64,000 nucleotides of DNA. It comes from Micromonospora eburnea (GTDB taxonomy: Bacteria > Actinomycetota > Actinomycetes > Mycobacteriales > Micromonosporaceae). Below the pieces are notes generated by a model that was given only the letters and a program-made list of their open reading frames with translations, ran no database searches and had not been told where the DNA came from. The stretch is from NCBI RefSeq assembly GCF_900090225.1, contig NZ_FMHY01000002.1, positions 5,952,001-6,016,000 on the forward strand, given 5' to 3'. Position numbers and translations under genes: made by a program. Positions 1 to 7,582 of the stretch are shown here, in pieces. Positions within the stretch are counted from its first letter, which is position 1, and each line of letters starts with the position of its first letter.

Positions 1-1
1 G

Positions 2-1102
2 ATCACTATCGACTACGAGGGCAGCCGCGAATTCGAGGCGCAGCTTCCCGTCCGGGTGGACGGCGGCAACGCGCCCGACCTGGCGACCATCCCGCAGCCG
101 GGCCTGCTGAAGCGGTTCGCCGACGCCGGCAAGCTGAAGCCCCTCGCGGGCGACACGAAGACGATGGCCGAGCAGAACTACCCGGCTGACTGGCTGAAGT
201 ACGCCACCGTCAACGGGACCCTCTACGGCGTGCCGCTGGATTCGAACGTCAAGTCGTTCGTGTGGTATTCGCCGAAGACGTTCAAGGAGAAGGGCTGGAA
301 CGTCCCGACCACCTGGGACGAGCTGATCAAGCTGAGCGACACGATCGCGGCGAGCGGCACCAAGCCGTGGTGCGCCGGCATCGAGTCCGGTGAGGCCACC
401 GGCTGGCCGGCCACCGACTGGATCGAGGACCTGATGCTGCGGACGCAGACCCCCGAGGTCTACGACCAGTGGACCACCCACAGCATCCCGTTCAACGACC
501 CGAAGGTTGCCGAGGCCCTCGACCGCGCCGGCACCATCCTGAAGAACGAGAAGTACGTCAACGGCGGCTTCGGCGGCGTGAAGAGCATCGCCACCACCTC
601 GTTCCAGGAGGCGGGTCTGCCGATCCTGCAGGGCAAGTGCGCGCTGCACCGGCAGGCGTCGTTCTACGCGAACAACTGGCCGGAGGGCACCAAGGTGGCC
701 GAGGACGGGGACGCGTACGCCTTCTACTTCCCCGCCATCGACCCGGCCAAGGGCAAGCCGGTGCTCGGCGCCGGGCAGTTCACCGTCGCCTTCAGCGACC
801 GGCCGGAGGTGCAGGCGGTGCAGACCTTCCTGGCCTCGGGTGAGCACGCCAACAGCCGGGCCAAGCTGGGCAGCTGGGCGTCGGCGAACAACAAGCTGGA
901 CCTCGCCAACGTGACCAGCCCCATCGACAAGCTCTCGGTCCAGATCCTCCAGGACAAGAGCGCCGTCTTCCGCTTCGACGGTTCCGACCTGATGCCGGCC
1001 GCGGTCGGCGCCGGGACCTTCTGGAAGGGCATGGTCGACTGGGTGAACGGCAAGGACACCGCGCCGGTGCTCCAGGGCATCGAAGGCAGCTGGCCGAAGT
1101 GA
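2..1102 (+). CDS. ABC transporter sugar-binding protein (family 1 solute-binding protein), 5' partial
   Basis: Extracellular substrate-binding component of a carbohydrate ABC importer. The gene enters from the left edge already open (ITIDYEGSREFEAQLP in frame 2), so the lipoprotein signal and first lobe start lie outside the window; 366 residues remain. Family features visible are the early GNAPDLATIPQPG segment, GVPLDSNVKSFVWYSPKTF (hinge and ligand-pocket region), and TTWDELIKLSDTIAASG. Two permease genes and a LacI regulator follow on the same strand, then a GH13 alpha-glucosidase, which points to an alpha-glucoside such as maltose, isomaltose or trehalose as ligand; the exact sugar is inference. 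A strong stem-loop directly after the stop separates it from the permeases, which fits the need for more binding protein than membrane subunits. Confidence 0.9.
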   Translation: MTIDYEGSREFEAQLPVRVDGGNAPDLATIPQPGLLKRFADAGKLKPLAGDTKTMAEQNYPADWLKYATVNGTLYGVPLDSNVKSFVWYSPKTFKEKGWNVPTTWDELIKLSDTIAASGTKPWCAGIESGEATGWPATDWIEDLMLRTQTPEVYDQWTTHSIPFNDPKVAEALDRAGTILKNEKYVNGGFGGVKSIATTSFQEAGLPILQGKCALHRQASFYANNWPEGTKVAEDGDAYAFYFPAIDPAKGKPVLGAGQFTVAFSDRPEVQAVQTFLASGEHANSRAKLGSWASANNKLDLANVTSPIDKLSVQILQDKSAVFRFDGSDLMPAAVGAGTFWKGMVDWVNGKDTAPVLQGIEGSWPK

Positions 1103-1106
1103 TCTG

Positions 1107-1146
1107 GCAGGTGGGCCGGCCCATGACCACAGGCCGGCCCACCTGC
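1107..1146 (+). terminator. Intra-operon stem-loop (attenuator-like)
   Basis: GCAGGTGGGCCGGCC at 1107-1121 pairs perfectly with GGCCGGCCCACCTGC at 1132-1146 around a 10-base loop. It begins 5 bases after the binding-protein stop and ends 26 bases before the permease ATG. No U-tract follows. Such hairpins between binding-protein and permease genes commonly protect the upstream mRNA or attenuate read-through; which applies here is inference. Confidence 0.7.
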
Positions 1147-1171
1147 ACAGTCGACACCCGTGGGAGGGTTG

Positions 1172-2221
1172 ATGAACTTCGACTTCGCGGACGAGTCGCC
1201 GAAGCTTTTCATGTTGCTCTGGGGGCTGGTGGCCTTCGTCGCGGTGGTCGGCGGCCTACTCCTGTTGCTGGACGTGGTGCCGTCGTGGTTCGCTCGGCGC
1301 CGCGAGGCCCGTTTGATCGCCGCGACCGCCGGCGGCGCGCCGCTCCCCCGGCAGCGGAAGCCCCGCGACGGGCTGTTCGCGCTCTTCTTCCTGCTGCCGA
1401 CGGCGCTGCTGCTGCTCGTCGGCCTGGTCGTCCCGGCGATCCGCACCCTGCTGCTGTCGTTCATGGACGGCGGCAGCCAGAACTGGGTGGGGCTGGCCAA
1501 CTACCGGTGGATGTTCGCTGAGGACTCCATCGTCCGGGTGTTGATCAACACCCTGACCTGGGTGATTCTGGTCCCGTTGGTGGCCACCACCATGGGCCTG
1601 CTCTACGCGGTGATGGTCGACCGGGCGCGGTTCGAGGCGCTGGCCAAGTCCCTGATCTTCATGCCGATGGCGATCTCGTTCGTCGGCGCGAGCATCATCT
1701 GGAAGTTCGTCTACGCCTACCGCGGCGAGGGGCAGGACCAGATCGGCCTACTCAACCAGATCGTGGTCAGTTTCGGGGGCGAACCACGGCAGTGGCTGCT
1801 GGAGTCGCCGCTGAACACGCTGCTGCTCATCGTGATCATGGTGTGGATCCAGGCCGGTTTCGCCATGGTGGTGCTCTCCGCCGCGATCAAGGCGATCCCC
1901 GCGGACATCGTGGAGGCCGCCCGCCTGGACGGGGTCACCTCGTGGCAGATGTTCTGGCGGATCACCCTGCCGAGCATCCGGCCGGCCCTGATCGTCGTGG
2001 TCGTGACCCTGTCGATCGCCACGCTGAAGGTCTTCGACATCGTCCGGACCACCACGAACGGCAACTACGACACCAGTGTGATCGCCAACGAGATGTACAA
2101 CCAGGCGTTCCGCTACGGCCAGAACGGGCAGGGCTCCGCGCTGGCGGTCTTCCTCTTCGTCCTGGTCATTCCGATCGTGATCTACCAGATCCGCAACCTG
2201 CGCCAGCAGCGGGAGGGCTGA
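1172..2221 (+). CDS. Sugar ABC transporter permease, MalF/UgpA type
   Basis: First membrane subunit of the alpha-glucoside importer, 349 residues from ATG 1172. GGAGG at 1163-1167 precedes this ATG by four bases; an in-frame GTG at 1160 is the alternative and adds four residues. A long N-terminal hydrophobic segment (about residues 8-30) is followed by a basic loop and the usual permease helices. The EAA coupling motif (EAARLDGVTSWQMFWRITLP) starts near residue 247 and contacts the ATPase. The ATPase gene is not in the window; actinomycete sugar importers often share one MsiK-type ATPase encoded elsewhere. The stop is one base before the next permease ATG, so the two are translationally coupled. 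Confidence 0.92.
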   Translation: MNFDFADESPKLFMLLWGLVAFVAVVGGLLLLLDVVPSWFARRREARLIAATAGGAPLPRQRKPRDGLFALFFLLPTALLLLVGLVVPAIRTLLLSFMDGGSQNWVGLANYRWMFAEDSIVRVLINTLTWVILVPLVATTMGLLYAVMVDRARFEALAKSLIFMPMAISFVGASIIWKFVYAYRGEGQDQIGLLNQIVVSFGGEPRQWLLESPLNTLLLIVIMVWIQAGFAMVVLSAAIKAIPADIVEAARLDGVTSWQMFWRITLPSIRPALIVVVVTLSIATLKVFDIVRTTTNGNYDTSVIANEMYNQAFRYGQNGQGSALAVFLFVLVIPIVIYQIRNLRQQREG

Positions 2222-2222
2222 G

Positions 2223-3188
2223 ATGACCACCACCACTCCCCCACTCGCCACCGGGACGCAGCAGCAGGCCGGGCGCCCCGGCACCGCCCGGCGGGTCCGC
2301 AAGCGGCTGAACACGCCGGTCGCCACCGTGGTGTCGATCGTCATCGCGCTGGTCTGGACCGTTCCGACCTTCGGCCTGTTCATCTCGTCGTTGCGGCCGG
2401 AGGACCAGATCAAGACCACCGGCTGGTGGACCTTCTTCAGCGATCCGCAGTTCACCCTGGAGAACTACCAGGAGGTGCTCTTCGGCCGTTCCGCGTCCTC
2501 CGGGCAGCTCGCCAGCTACTTCATCAATTCGTTGGCGATCACCATTCCGTCCGTCCTCTTCCCGCTCGCCTTCGCGGCCCTGGCCGCGTACGCGCTGGCG
2601 TGGATGAAATTCCGCGGGCGGGACTGGGTCTACATCGCGATCTTCGCCATGCAGATCGTGCCGCTACAGATGGCCCTGGTGCCGCTGCTCAGCTTCTTCT
2701 CCACCGGGGTGAGCCTGGGCGGCGTCACCCTGCTGCCCGCCTGGGAACTCGACGGCGCGCAGCGGTTCGCCCAGGTGTGGTTCGCGCACACCTGCTTCGC
2801 GCTCCCGTTCGCCGTGTTCCTGCTGCACAACTTCATCTCGCAGCTACCCGGAGACCTGATGGAGGCGGCCCGGGTCGACGGGGCCACCCACCCGAGGATC
2901 TTCCGCACCATCGTGCTGCCGCTGATCACGCCCGCCCTGGCCGCGTTCGGCATCTTCCAGTTCCTCTGGGTCTGGAACGACCTGCTGGTCGCGCTGATCT
3001 TCGCGGGCGGTGGCAGCGAGACCGCCCCGCTGACCGTCCGGCTCGCCGAGCTGGCGGGCACCCGGGGCAACGAGTGGCAGCGGCTGACGGCCGGCGCTTT
3101 CGTGTCGATCGTCGTACCGCTGATCGTGTTCCTGTCCCTCCAGCGCTTCTTCGTGCGGGGCCTGCTCGCCGGCAGCGTCAAGGGTTGA
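2223..3188 (+). CDS. Sugar ABC transporter permease, MalG type
   Basis: Second membrane subunit of the importer, 321 residues. ATG 2223 lies one base after the MalF-like stop, with GGGAGGG just upstream inside the previous gene. A basic N-terminus leads to a first helix near residues 38-58, a large loop, and five further helices. The EAA motif (EAARVDGATHPRIFRTIVLP) begins near residue 213. The end (RFFVRGLLAGSVKG) is the standard MalG-type tail. It should form the heterodimeric pore with the preceding protein. A perfect GC-rich hairpin follows the stop, before the regulator gene. Confidence 0.93.
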   Translation: MTTTTPPLATGTQQQAGRPGTARRVRKRLNTPVATVVSIVIALVWTVPTFGLFISSLRPEDQIKTTGWWTFFSDPQFTLENYQEVLFGRSASSGQLASYFINSLAITIPSVLFPLAFAALAAYALAWMKFRGRDWVYIAIFAMQIVPLQMALVPLLSFFSTGVSLGGVTLLPAWELDGAQRFAQVWFAHTCFALPFAVFLLHNFISQLPGDLMEAARVDGATHPRIFRTIVLPLITPALAAFGIFQFLWVWNDLLVALIFAGGGSETAPLTVRLAELAGTRGNEWQRLTAGAFVSIVVPLIVFLSLQRFFVRGLLAGSVKG

Positions 3189-3194
3189 CCCGCT

Positions 3195-3228
3195 GCCCGC
3201 CGCCGCCGGCCCACCGGCGGCGGCGGGC
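3195..3228 (+). terminator. Stem-loop after permease operon
   Basis: GCCCGCCGCCGCCGG at 3195-3209 pairs perfectly with CCGGCGGCGGCGGGC at 3214-3228 around a 4-base loop. It lies between the MalG-like stop (3188) and the LacI start (3252). With no U-tract it may only partly terminate, letting some transcripts run into the regulator and glucosidase genes. Confidence 0.65.
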
Positions 3229-3251
3229 GCGGGCCGGAGCGGGGAACAACG

Positions 3252-4325
3252 ATGACGAAGATTGACGATGTCGCCCGCCTGGCCGGGGTCTCCACAGCCA
3301 CCGTCTCCCGTGCGCTGCGCGGCCTGCCCACGGTCTCGGCCGCGACGCGGCGCCGGGTCCTCGCCGCCGCCGAGCAACTCCAGTACGCGGTCTCGCCGAA
3401 CGCCTCCCGGCTCGCCGGCGGAAAGACCGGCACCGTGGCGATCGTGGTCCCCCGGATCACCCGCTGGTTCTTCGGGACGGTCGTGGAGGCCGTCGAGGAC
3501 TTCCTCGACCAGAACGGATACGACCTGCTGCTCTACAACCTCGGCGGCCGGGAGCAGACCCGGCAGCGGGTGCTGCGTACCGCCAGCCTGCACAAGCGGG
3601 TGGACGCCATCATCCTGGTCGCCACCCCGCTGCGACCGGCGGACGTGGCCGCGCTGACCAAGCTGGACCTGCCCGGCGTGATCGTCAGTTCCGGCAGCGG
3701 CGTGCCCGGCTGGCCCTGCGTACGCATCGACGACGTGGCCGCGGCGCGGACCGCCACCCGGCACCTGCTCGACCTCGGCCACACCCGGATCGCGCACATC
3801 TCCGGCGACCCGGACGACGAGCTGGCCTTCACCACGCACCTGGACCGACGGCGCGGCTACCAGGAGGAGCTGCACGCGGCCGGGATCCGGACCGACCCGA
3901 GCCTGGACGTCGAGTCGCAGTTCACCATCGACGGCGGCATCCGGGCCACCGCCGAGCTGCTGTCCCGGGGCGAGCCGCCGACGGCGATCTTCGCCGCCTG
4001 CGACGAGATGGCGATGGGCGCGATGGCCGCGCTGCGCGACGCCGGGCTGCGGGTGCCGCAGGACGTCAGCGTGATCGGCATCGACGACCACGACCTGGCC
4101 GGGGTGCTCGGGTTGAGCACCGTCGCCCAACCAGCGGCGGAGCAGGGCCTGCTCGCCGCCCGGATCCTGCTGAACCCACTCGGCGTACGCGGCGCCGACC
4201 CGTACCCCGGGCTGGTGCCGCCGGCGGGCGGTGCCGGCACCGACGGTGCCGCGCCGACGCCGCCGGTGATCCTGCCCACTCGACTGGTGGTACGTGAATC
4301 GACCGCACCACCCCGGGCAAACTAA
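3252..4325 (+). CDS. LacI-family transcriptional regulator of the alpha-glucoside cluster
   Basis: DNA-binding sugar-responsive repressor, 357 residues. The N-terminus (TKIDDVARLAGVSTATVSRA, residues 2-21) is the LacI helix-turn-helix followed by the hinge helix (SPNASRLAGGKTG). The periplasmic-binding-like effector domain runs from about residue 57, with the family-typical GTVAIVVPRITRWFFGTVVEA and DVSVIGIDDHDLAGVLGLSTV segments. GGGGAAC precedes ATG 3252. It sits between the transporter genes and the glucosidase, so it very likely controls both in response to an alpha-glucoside; the effector and operators are not shown. The C-terminus carries a Gly/Pro/Ala-rich insert (about residues 315-340) not typical of the family core. 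Confidence 0.92.
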   Translation: MTKIDDVARLAGVSTATVSRALRGLPTVSAATRRRVLAAAEQLQYAVSPNASRLAGGKTGTVAIVVPRITRWFFGTVVEAVEDFLDQNGYDLLLYNLGGREQTRQRVLRTASLHKRVDAIILVATPLRPADVAALTKLDLPGVIVSSGSGVPGWPCVRIDDVAAARTATRHLLDLGHTRIAHISGDPDDELAFTTHLDRRRGYQEELHAAGIRTDPSLDVESQFTIDGGIRATAELLSRGEPPTAIFAACDEMAMGAMAALRDAGLRVPQDVSVIGIDDHDLAGVLGLSTVAQPAAEQGLLAARILLNPLGVRGADPYPGLVPPAGGAGTDGAAPTPPVILPTRLVVRESTAPPRAN

Positions 4326-4337
4326 ACGGACCCGGCT

Positions 4338-4371
4338 GTCCGCGACGGCCGGGAACGACCGTCCGCGACGG
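4338..4371 (+). repeat. Two direct copies of GTCCGCGACGG
   Basis: GTCCGCGACGG occurs at 4338-4348 and again at 4361-4371, a 23-base period, in the 77-base gap between the regulator stop and the glucosidase start. The second copy lies just ahead of the glucosidase ribosome binding site. It could be a tandem regulator site or chance GC-rich duplication; no dyad typical of LacI operators is obvious. Confidence 0.4.
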
Positions 4372-4390
4372 ACGGCCACGGCTCGACACA

Positions 4391-4405
4391 GGGGAGAAGG
4401 CTCTG
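4391..4405 (+). promoter_or_regulatory. Ribosome binding site and CTG start codon of the GH13 gene
   Basis: GGGGAG at 4391-4396 lies six bases before CTG 4403. In this frame there is no ATG, GTG or TTG from 4322 down to GTG 4622, yet the conserved GH13 N-terminus (WWTEAVIYQVYPRSFADSNG) is encoded from 4442. CTG 4403 is therefore the only initiation codon that fits both the protein family and a Shine-Dalgarno sequence. Confidence 0.7.
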
Positions 4406-6043
4406 AACACGGACACGACGCGACAGGAACCGGCCGGCGACTGGTGGACCGAGGCCGTCATCTACCAGGTCTACCCGCGCTCGTTCGCCGACTCGAACGG
4501 CGACGGCATCGGCGACCTCCCCGGCATCACCGCCCGCCTCGACCACCTCGCCGAGCTGGGGGTCGACGCGCTCTGGCTGTCGCCTTTCTACCCGTCCCCG
4601 CAGGCCGACGCCGGGTACGACGTGGCCGACTACCGGGACGTCGACCCGCTCTTCGGCACCCTCGCGGACGCCGACACGATGATCGCCCAGGCGAAGGCGC
4701 GCGGGCTGCGGGTGATCGTCGACCTGGTCCCGAACCACACCTCGTCGGCGCACCGCTGGTTCCAGGCAGCCCTCGCCGCCGAGCCGGGCAGCCCGGATCG
4801 GCAGCGCTACGTCTTCCGGGACGGCAAGGGCCCGCAGGGCGCCGAGCCGCCGAACGACTGGCGGAGCGTCTTCGGCGGCCCGGCCTGGACCCGGCTGCCC
4901 GACGGCCAGTGGTACCTGCACCTGTTCGACCCCGGCCAGCCGGACCTGAACTGGGACAACCCCGAGGTACGCGCCGAGTTCCTGGACGTCCTCCGGTTCT
5001 GGCTGGACCGGGGCGTCGACGGCTTCCGGGTGGACGTGGCGCACGGCCTGATCAAGCAGGCCGACCTGGCCGACTGGCGGGAGCCGCAGGAAATCCTCTC
5101 GGGCAACGAGGTGGACAAGCCCCGCCCGCCGATGTGGGACCAGGACGGCGTGCACGAGATCTACCGGGACTGGCGGCGGCTGCTCGACGGGTATCCCGGG
5201 GAGCGCATCCTGGTCGCCGAGGCCTGGGTGGAGCCGGCCGAGCGGCTGGCCCGGTACGTCCGGCCCGACGAGATGCACCAGGCGTTCAACTTCGAGTACC
5301 TGCTCGCCTCGTGGACCGCCCCGGCCCAGTACGCGGTCATCACCCGCTCGCTGGAGGCCACCGACGGGGTCGGCGCGCCCACCACCTGGGTGCTGTCCAA
5401 CCACGACGTGGTCCGGCACGCCTCCCGGCTCGGCCTGCCGGTCGGCGCCCCCCGACCGAACGGGATCGGCATCGGCGATCCGCAGCCCGACGCCGCGCTC
5501 GGCCTGCGCCGGGCCCGTGCGGCCACCCTGCTGATGCTGGCCCTGCCCGGCTCCGCGTACCTCTACCAGGGCGAGGAACTGGGGCTGCCGGAGCACACCA
5601 CACTGCCCGACGAGACCCGGCAGGACCCGACCTGGGAGCGCAGCGGGCACACCGAGCGGGGCCGGGACGGCTGCCGGGTGCCGATCCCGTGGGAGGCCGA
5701 CGCGCCGTCGTACGGCTTCGGGCCGACCGACGCGAGTTGGCTGCCCCAGCCCCCGATCTGGGCCGAGTACGCCCTGGACCGGCAGCGCGGGGTGCCCGGC
5801 TCGACGTACGAGCTGTACCGGACCGCGCTGCGGCTGCGCCGCGAGCACGGGCTGGGCGCCGGCCCACTGCGCTGGCTCTCCTCCGGCGATGAGGCGCTCA
5901 TCTTCACCAACCAGGACGTGACCGTGCTGACCAACTTCGGCGCTGCCCCGGTGCCCCTGCCGGCCGGCGCGGAGGTGCTCGTCGCCAGCGCCCCGCTGGA
6001 GGCCGACGCCGTCCCCACCGACGTCACCGTCTGGTACGTGTAA
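4403..6043 (+). CDS. GH13 alpha-glucosidase (oligo-1,6-/maltose-type)
   Basis: Cytoplasmic hydrolase releasing glucose from imported alpha-glucosides, 546 residues if read from CTG 4403. The (beta/alpha)8 barrel begins with WWTEAVIYQVYPRSFADSNG. Conserved regions follow in order: DLVPNHTSSAHRWF (region I), GFRVDVAH with the nucleophile Asp near residue 211, AEAWVEP with the acid/base Glu near 273, and SNHDVVRH with the transition-state Asp. The short C-terminal domain ends at TAA 6041. An ATG/GTG-only gene call would begin at GTG 4622 and lose 73 residues, including the first barrel strand. It is the last gene of the transporter/regulator cluster. Substrate bond preference (1,4 versus 1,6) cannot be settled from sequence alone. 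The stop codon is part of the inverted-repeat element that follows. Confidence 0.92.
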   Translation: MNTDTTRQEPAGDWWTEAVIYQVYPRSFADSNGDGIGDLPGITARLDHLAELGVDALWLSPFYPSPQADAGYDVADYRDVDPLFGTLADADTMIAQAKARGLRVIVDLVPNHTSSAHRWFQAALAAEPGSPDRQRYVFRDGKGPQGAEPPNDWRSVFGGPAWTRLPDGQWYLHLFDPGQPDLNWDNPEVRAEFLDVLRFWLDRGVDGFRVDVAHGLIKQADLADWREPQEILSGNEVDKPRPPMWDQDGVHEIYRDWRRLLDGYPGERILVAEAWVEPAERLARYVRPDEMHQAFNFEYLLASWTAPAQYAVITRSLEATDGVGAPTTWVLSNHDVVRHASRLGLPVGAPRPNGIGIGDPQPDAALGLRRARAATLLMLALPGSAYLYQGEELGLPEHTTLPDETRQDPTWERSGHTERGRDGCRVPIPWEADAPSYGFGPTDASWLPQPPIWAEYALDRQRGVPGSTYELYRTALRLRREHGLGAGPLRWLSSGDEALIFTNQDVTVLTNFGAAPVPLPAGAEVLVASAPLEADAVPTDVTVWYV

Positions 6044-6173
6044 GGAGGGGCCCCCTGTTAACGCCTGGCGTTGTACAAGGGCCCCTTGTTAACACTTCCC
6101 ATTCGGTGTCGCGCCTGGTTGTTAACAGGGGGCCCCTGCTATACGCGAGGCGTTAACAGGGGGCCCCTCCTTA
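6041..6173. repeat. Palindromic intergenic element TAAGGAGGGGCCCC type, two nested inverted pairs
   Basis: The outer arms at 6042-6065 (starting AAGGAGGGGCCCCCTG, ending TTAACGCC) and 6149-6172 are perfect 24-base inverted repeats. A second, imperfect inner pair (AAGGGCCCCTTGTTAAC near 6077 and GTTAACAGGGGGCCCCTG near 6121) sits between them. The element fills the whole gap between convergent genes and supplies both TAA stops: 6041-6043 for the glucosidase and 6171-6173 (reverse) for the MFS protein. It can fold in either transcript and probably works as a bidirectional terminator. A related copy lies at 62875-62923. Confidence 0.85.
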
Positions 6174-7571
6174 CCGGCGGGCGCGGGTGTGCAGGAGGTC
6201 GTGGACGGACTCGATGTCGCCGGGCGAGGTACGGGCGGCCAGCCAGTACATCACCCCGGTCGGGATGAAGAAGAGCTGGAACGCGGCCAGCCCGACGGCG
6301 TAGTTCAACGGCGGCGGAAAGGCCGCCCGCAGCCCGTGAAAGACCAGCCCGACCAGTCCGTTGCCGGCCGCCCGGCCGGCCCCGTTGACCAGGTTGCCCA
6401 GGCTGTAGACGGTGCCCCGGTGCTCGGGCGGGTTGACGTCGGCGATCAGCGCGAACCAGTTCGGCGAGTTGGCCGAGGTGAGTGCGAGCGCCAGCACGGC
6501 GGTCAACAGGCTCAGCCCGACCGTCGGCTCGCTGACCACACTGGCCAGCACCGCGCCGATCACCGCGCCGGAGCTGCCACCCTCCGGCACGTCGATCCGG
6601 ATCGGCACGAAGAACAGGACCAGGTAGAACGGCACGGCCGCGAGGATGCCAACCGCCGCGACCAGGGCCCGGCCGCTCGGCGTGCGCCGCTGGAGCGCGT
6701 CACCGGCCAGCCCGCCCAGGATGGAGAACACCCCGCCGAGCTGGAACAGGGTGGCGAACACACTGCCCACCACCACGGCGGTGGCCGCCGAGTAGCCCTG
6801 CGCCTCGGCGCGCTGGGCGAAGAGCACCGGCAGCCAGACCAGCGACCCGAACGCCGCCTGCGCGGTCAGCCCCTGCAGGATCAGCCACCGGTTGGTCCGC
6901 CGGGCCAGGATCCGGGGCAGGTCGGCCCGGCTGATCCGGTAGTCGTACTCGGCGCCGCTGTCGAACGCCGCAGCCAGCTCCGGCTCGCTCTGCCCGCGCC
7001 GGATGTCGTACGTGAACAGGTAGGCCACGGTGGCGGCCAGGCCGACCACGGTGAGCAGCAGGAACGGCCGCCGCCAGTCGACTGCGCCGAGGAGGCCGCC
7101 GGCGAGCGTCCCGGCGAGGGTGCCGACGCCCTGCGACAGCCCCCAGAAGCTCATCACCAGACCCCGGCGGCGGGGCGAGATCAGGTCGGTGACCACGGAG
7201 AAGCCGACCGAGCCGACCGCGCCCAGCCCGACTGCGGCGACGAGTTGGGCGGTCAGGAACGCCAGGTAGTGCTGGGCGAGGGCGCTGCCGCCGGTGCCGG
7301 CCGCCCAGATCAGCGTGCCGACCATGAGCAGCGGCTTACGGTTGGTCCGGTCGCCCACGTACGCCCAGCCCACCGCGGCGACCGCGCTGACCAGGAAACT
7401 CACCGCGGTGACCAGCCCGAGCAGCCGCTGCGACACCCCCAGCGCGCCGGAGATCGGCCCGTACAGCGGCGGGACCAGGCCGATGGCCACGTTGTCCAGC
7501 GAGGCGAGCACCACGAACACGACCACGCTGTAGAACCGGTGGGCCGCTCCCCCGCCACGGATCGCACGCAC
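6171..7571 (-). CDS. MFS transporter
   Basis: Major facilitator superfamily membrane protein, 466 residues, about twelve hydrophobic helices. The first helix starts near residue 14 (VVVFVVLASLDNVAIGLVPP). The conserved loop after helix 2 reads WAYVGDRTNRKPLL, a good match to the MFS GxxxDrxGRr motif, and helix 5 has the glycine-rich GLSQGVGTLAGTLAGGLLG stretch. Cargo cannot be told. The GTG start at 7571 lies 11 bases after the stop of the large regulator gene, so the two probably form an operon and the transporter may be a target or partner of that regulator. Its TAA stop belongs to the palindromic element 6041-6173. Confidence 0.88.
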   Translation of the reverse strand: MRAIRGGGAAHRFYSVVVFVVLASLDNVAIGLVPPLYGPISGALGVSQRLLGLVTAVSFLVSAVAAVGWAYVGDRTNRKPLLMVGTLIWAAGTGGSALAQHYLAFLTAQLVAAVGLGAVGSVGFSVVTDLISPRRRGLVMSFWGLSQGVGTLAGTLAGGLLGAVDWRRPFLLLTVVGLAATVAYLFTYDIRRGQSEPELAAAFDSGAEYDYRISRADLPRILARRTNRWLILQGLTAQAAFGSLVWLPVLFAQRAEAQGYSAATAVVVGSVFATLFQLGGVFSILGGLAGDALQRRTPSGRALVAAVGILAAVPFYLVLFFVPIRIDVPEGGSSGAVIGAVLASVVSEPTVGLSLLTAVLALALTSANSPNWFALIADVNPPEHRGTVYSLGNLVNGAGRAAGNGLVGLVFHGLRAAFPPPLNYAVGLAAFQLFFIPTGVMYWLAARTSPGDIESVHDLLHTRARR

Positions 7572-7582
7572 AGCGAGCCACG

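Noticed and set aside
4622..6043. GTG 4622 as the alpha-glucosidase start
   Set aside because: It would remove the conserved barrel start encoded from 4442 and has no fitting ribosome binding site.
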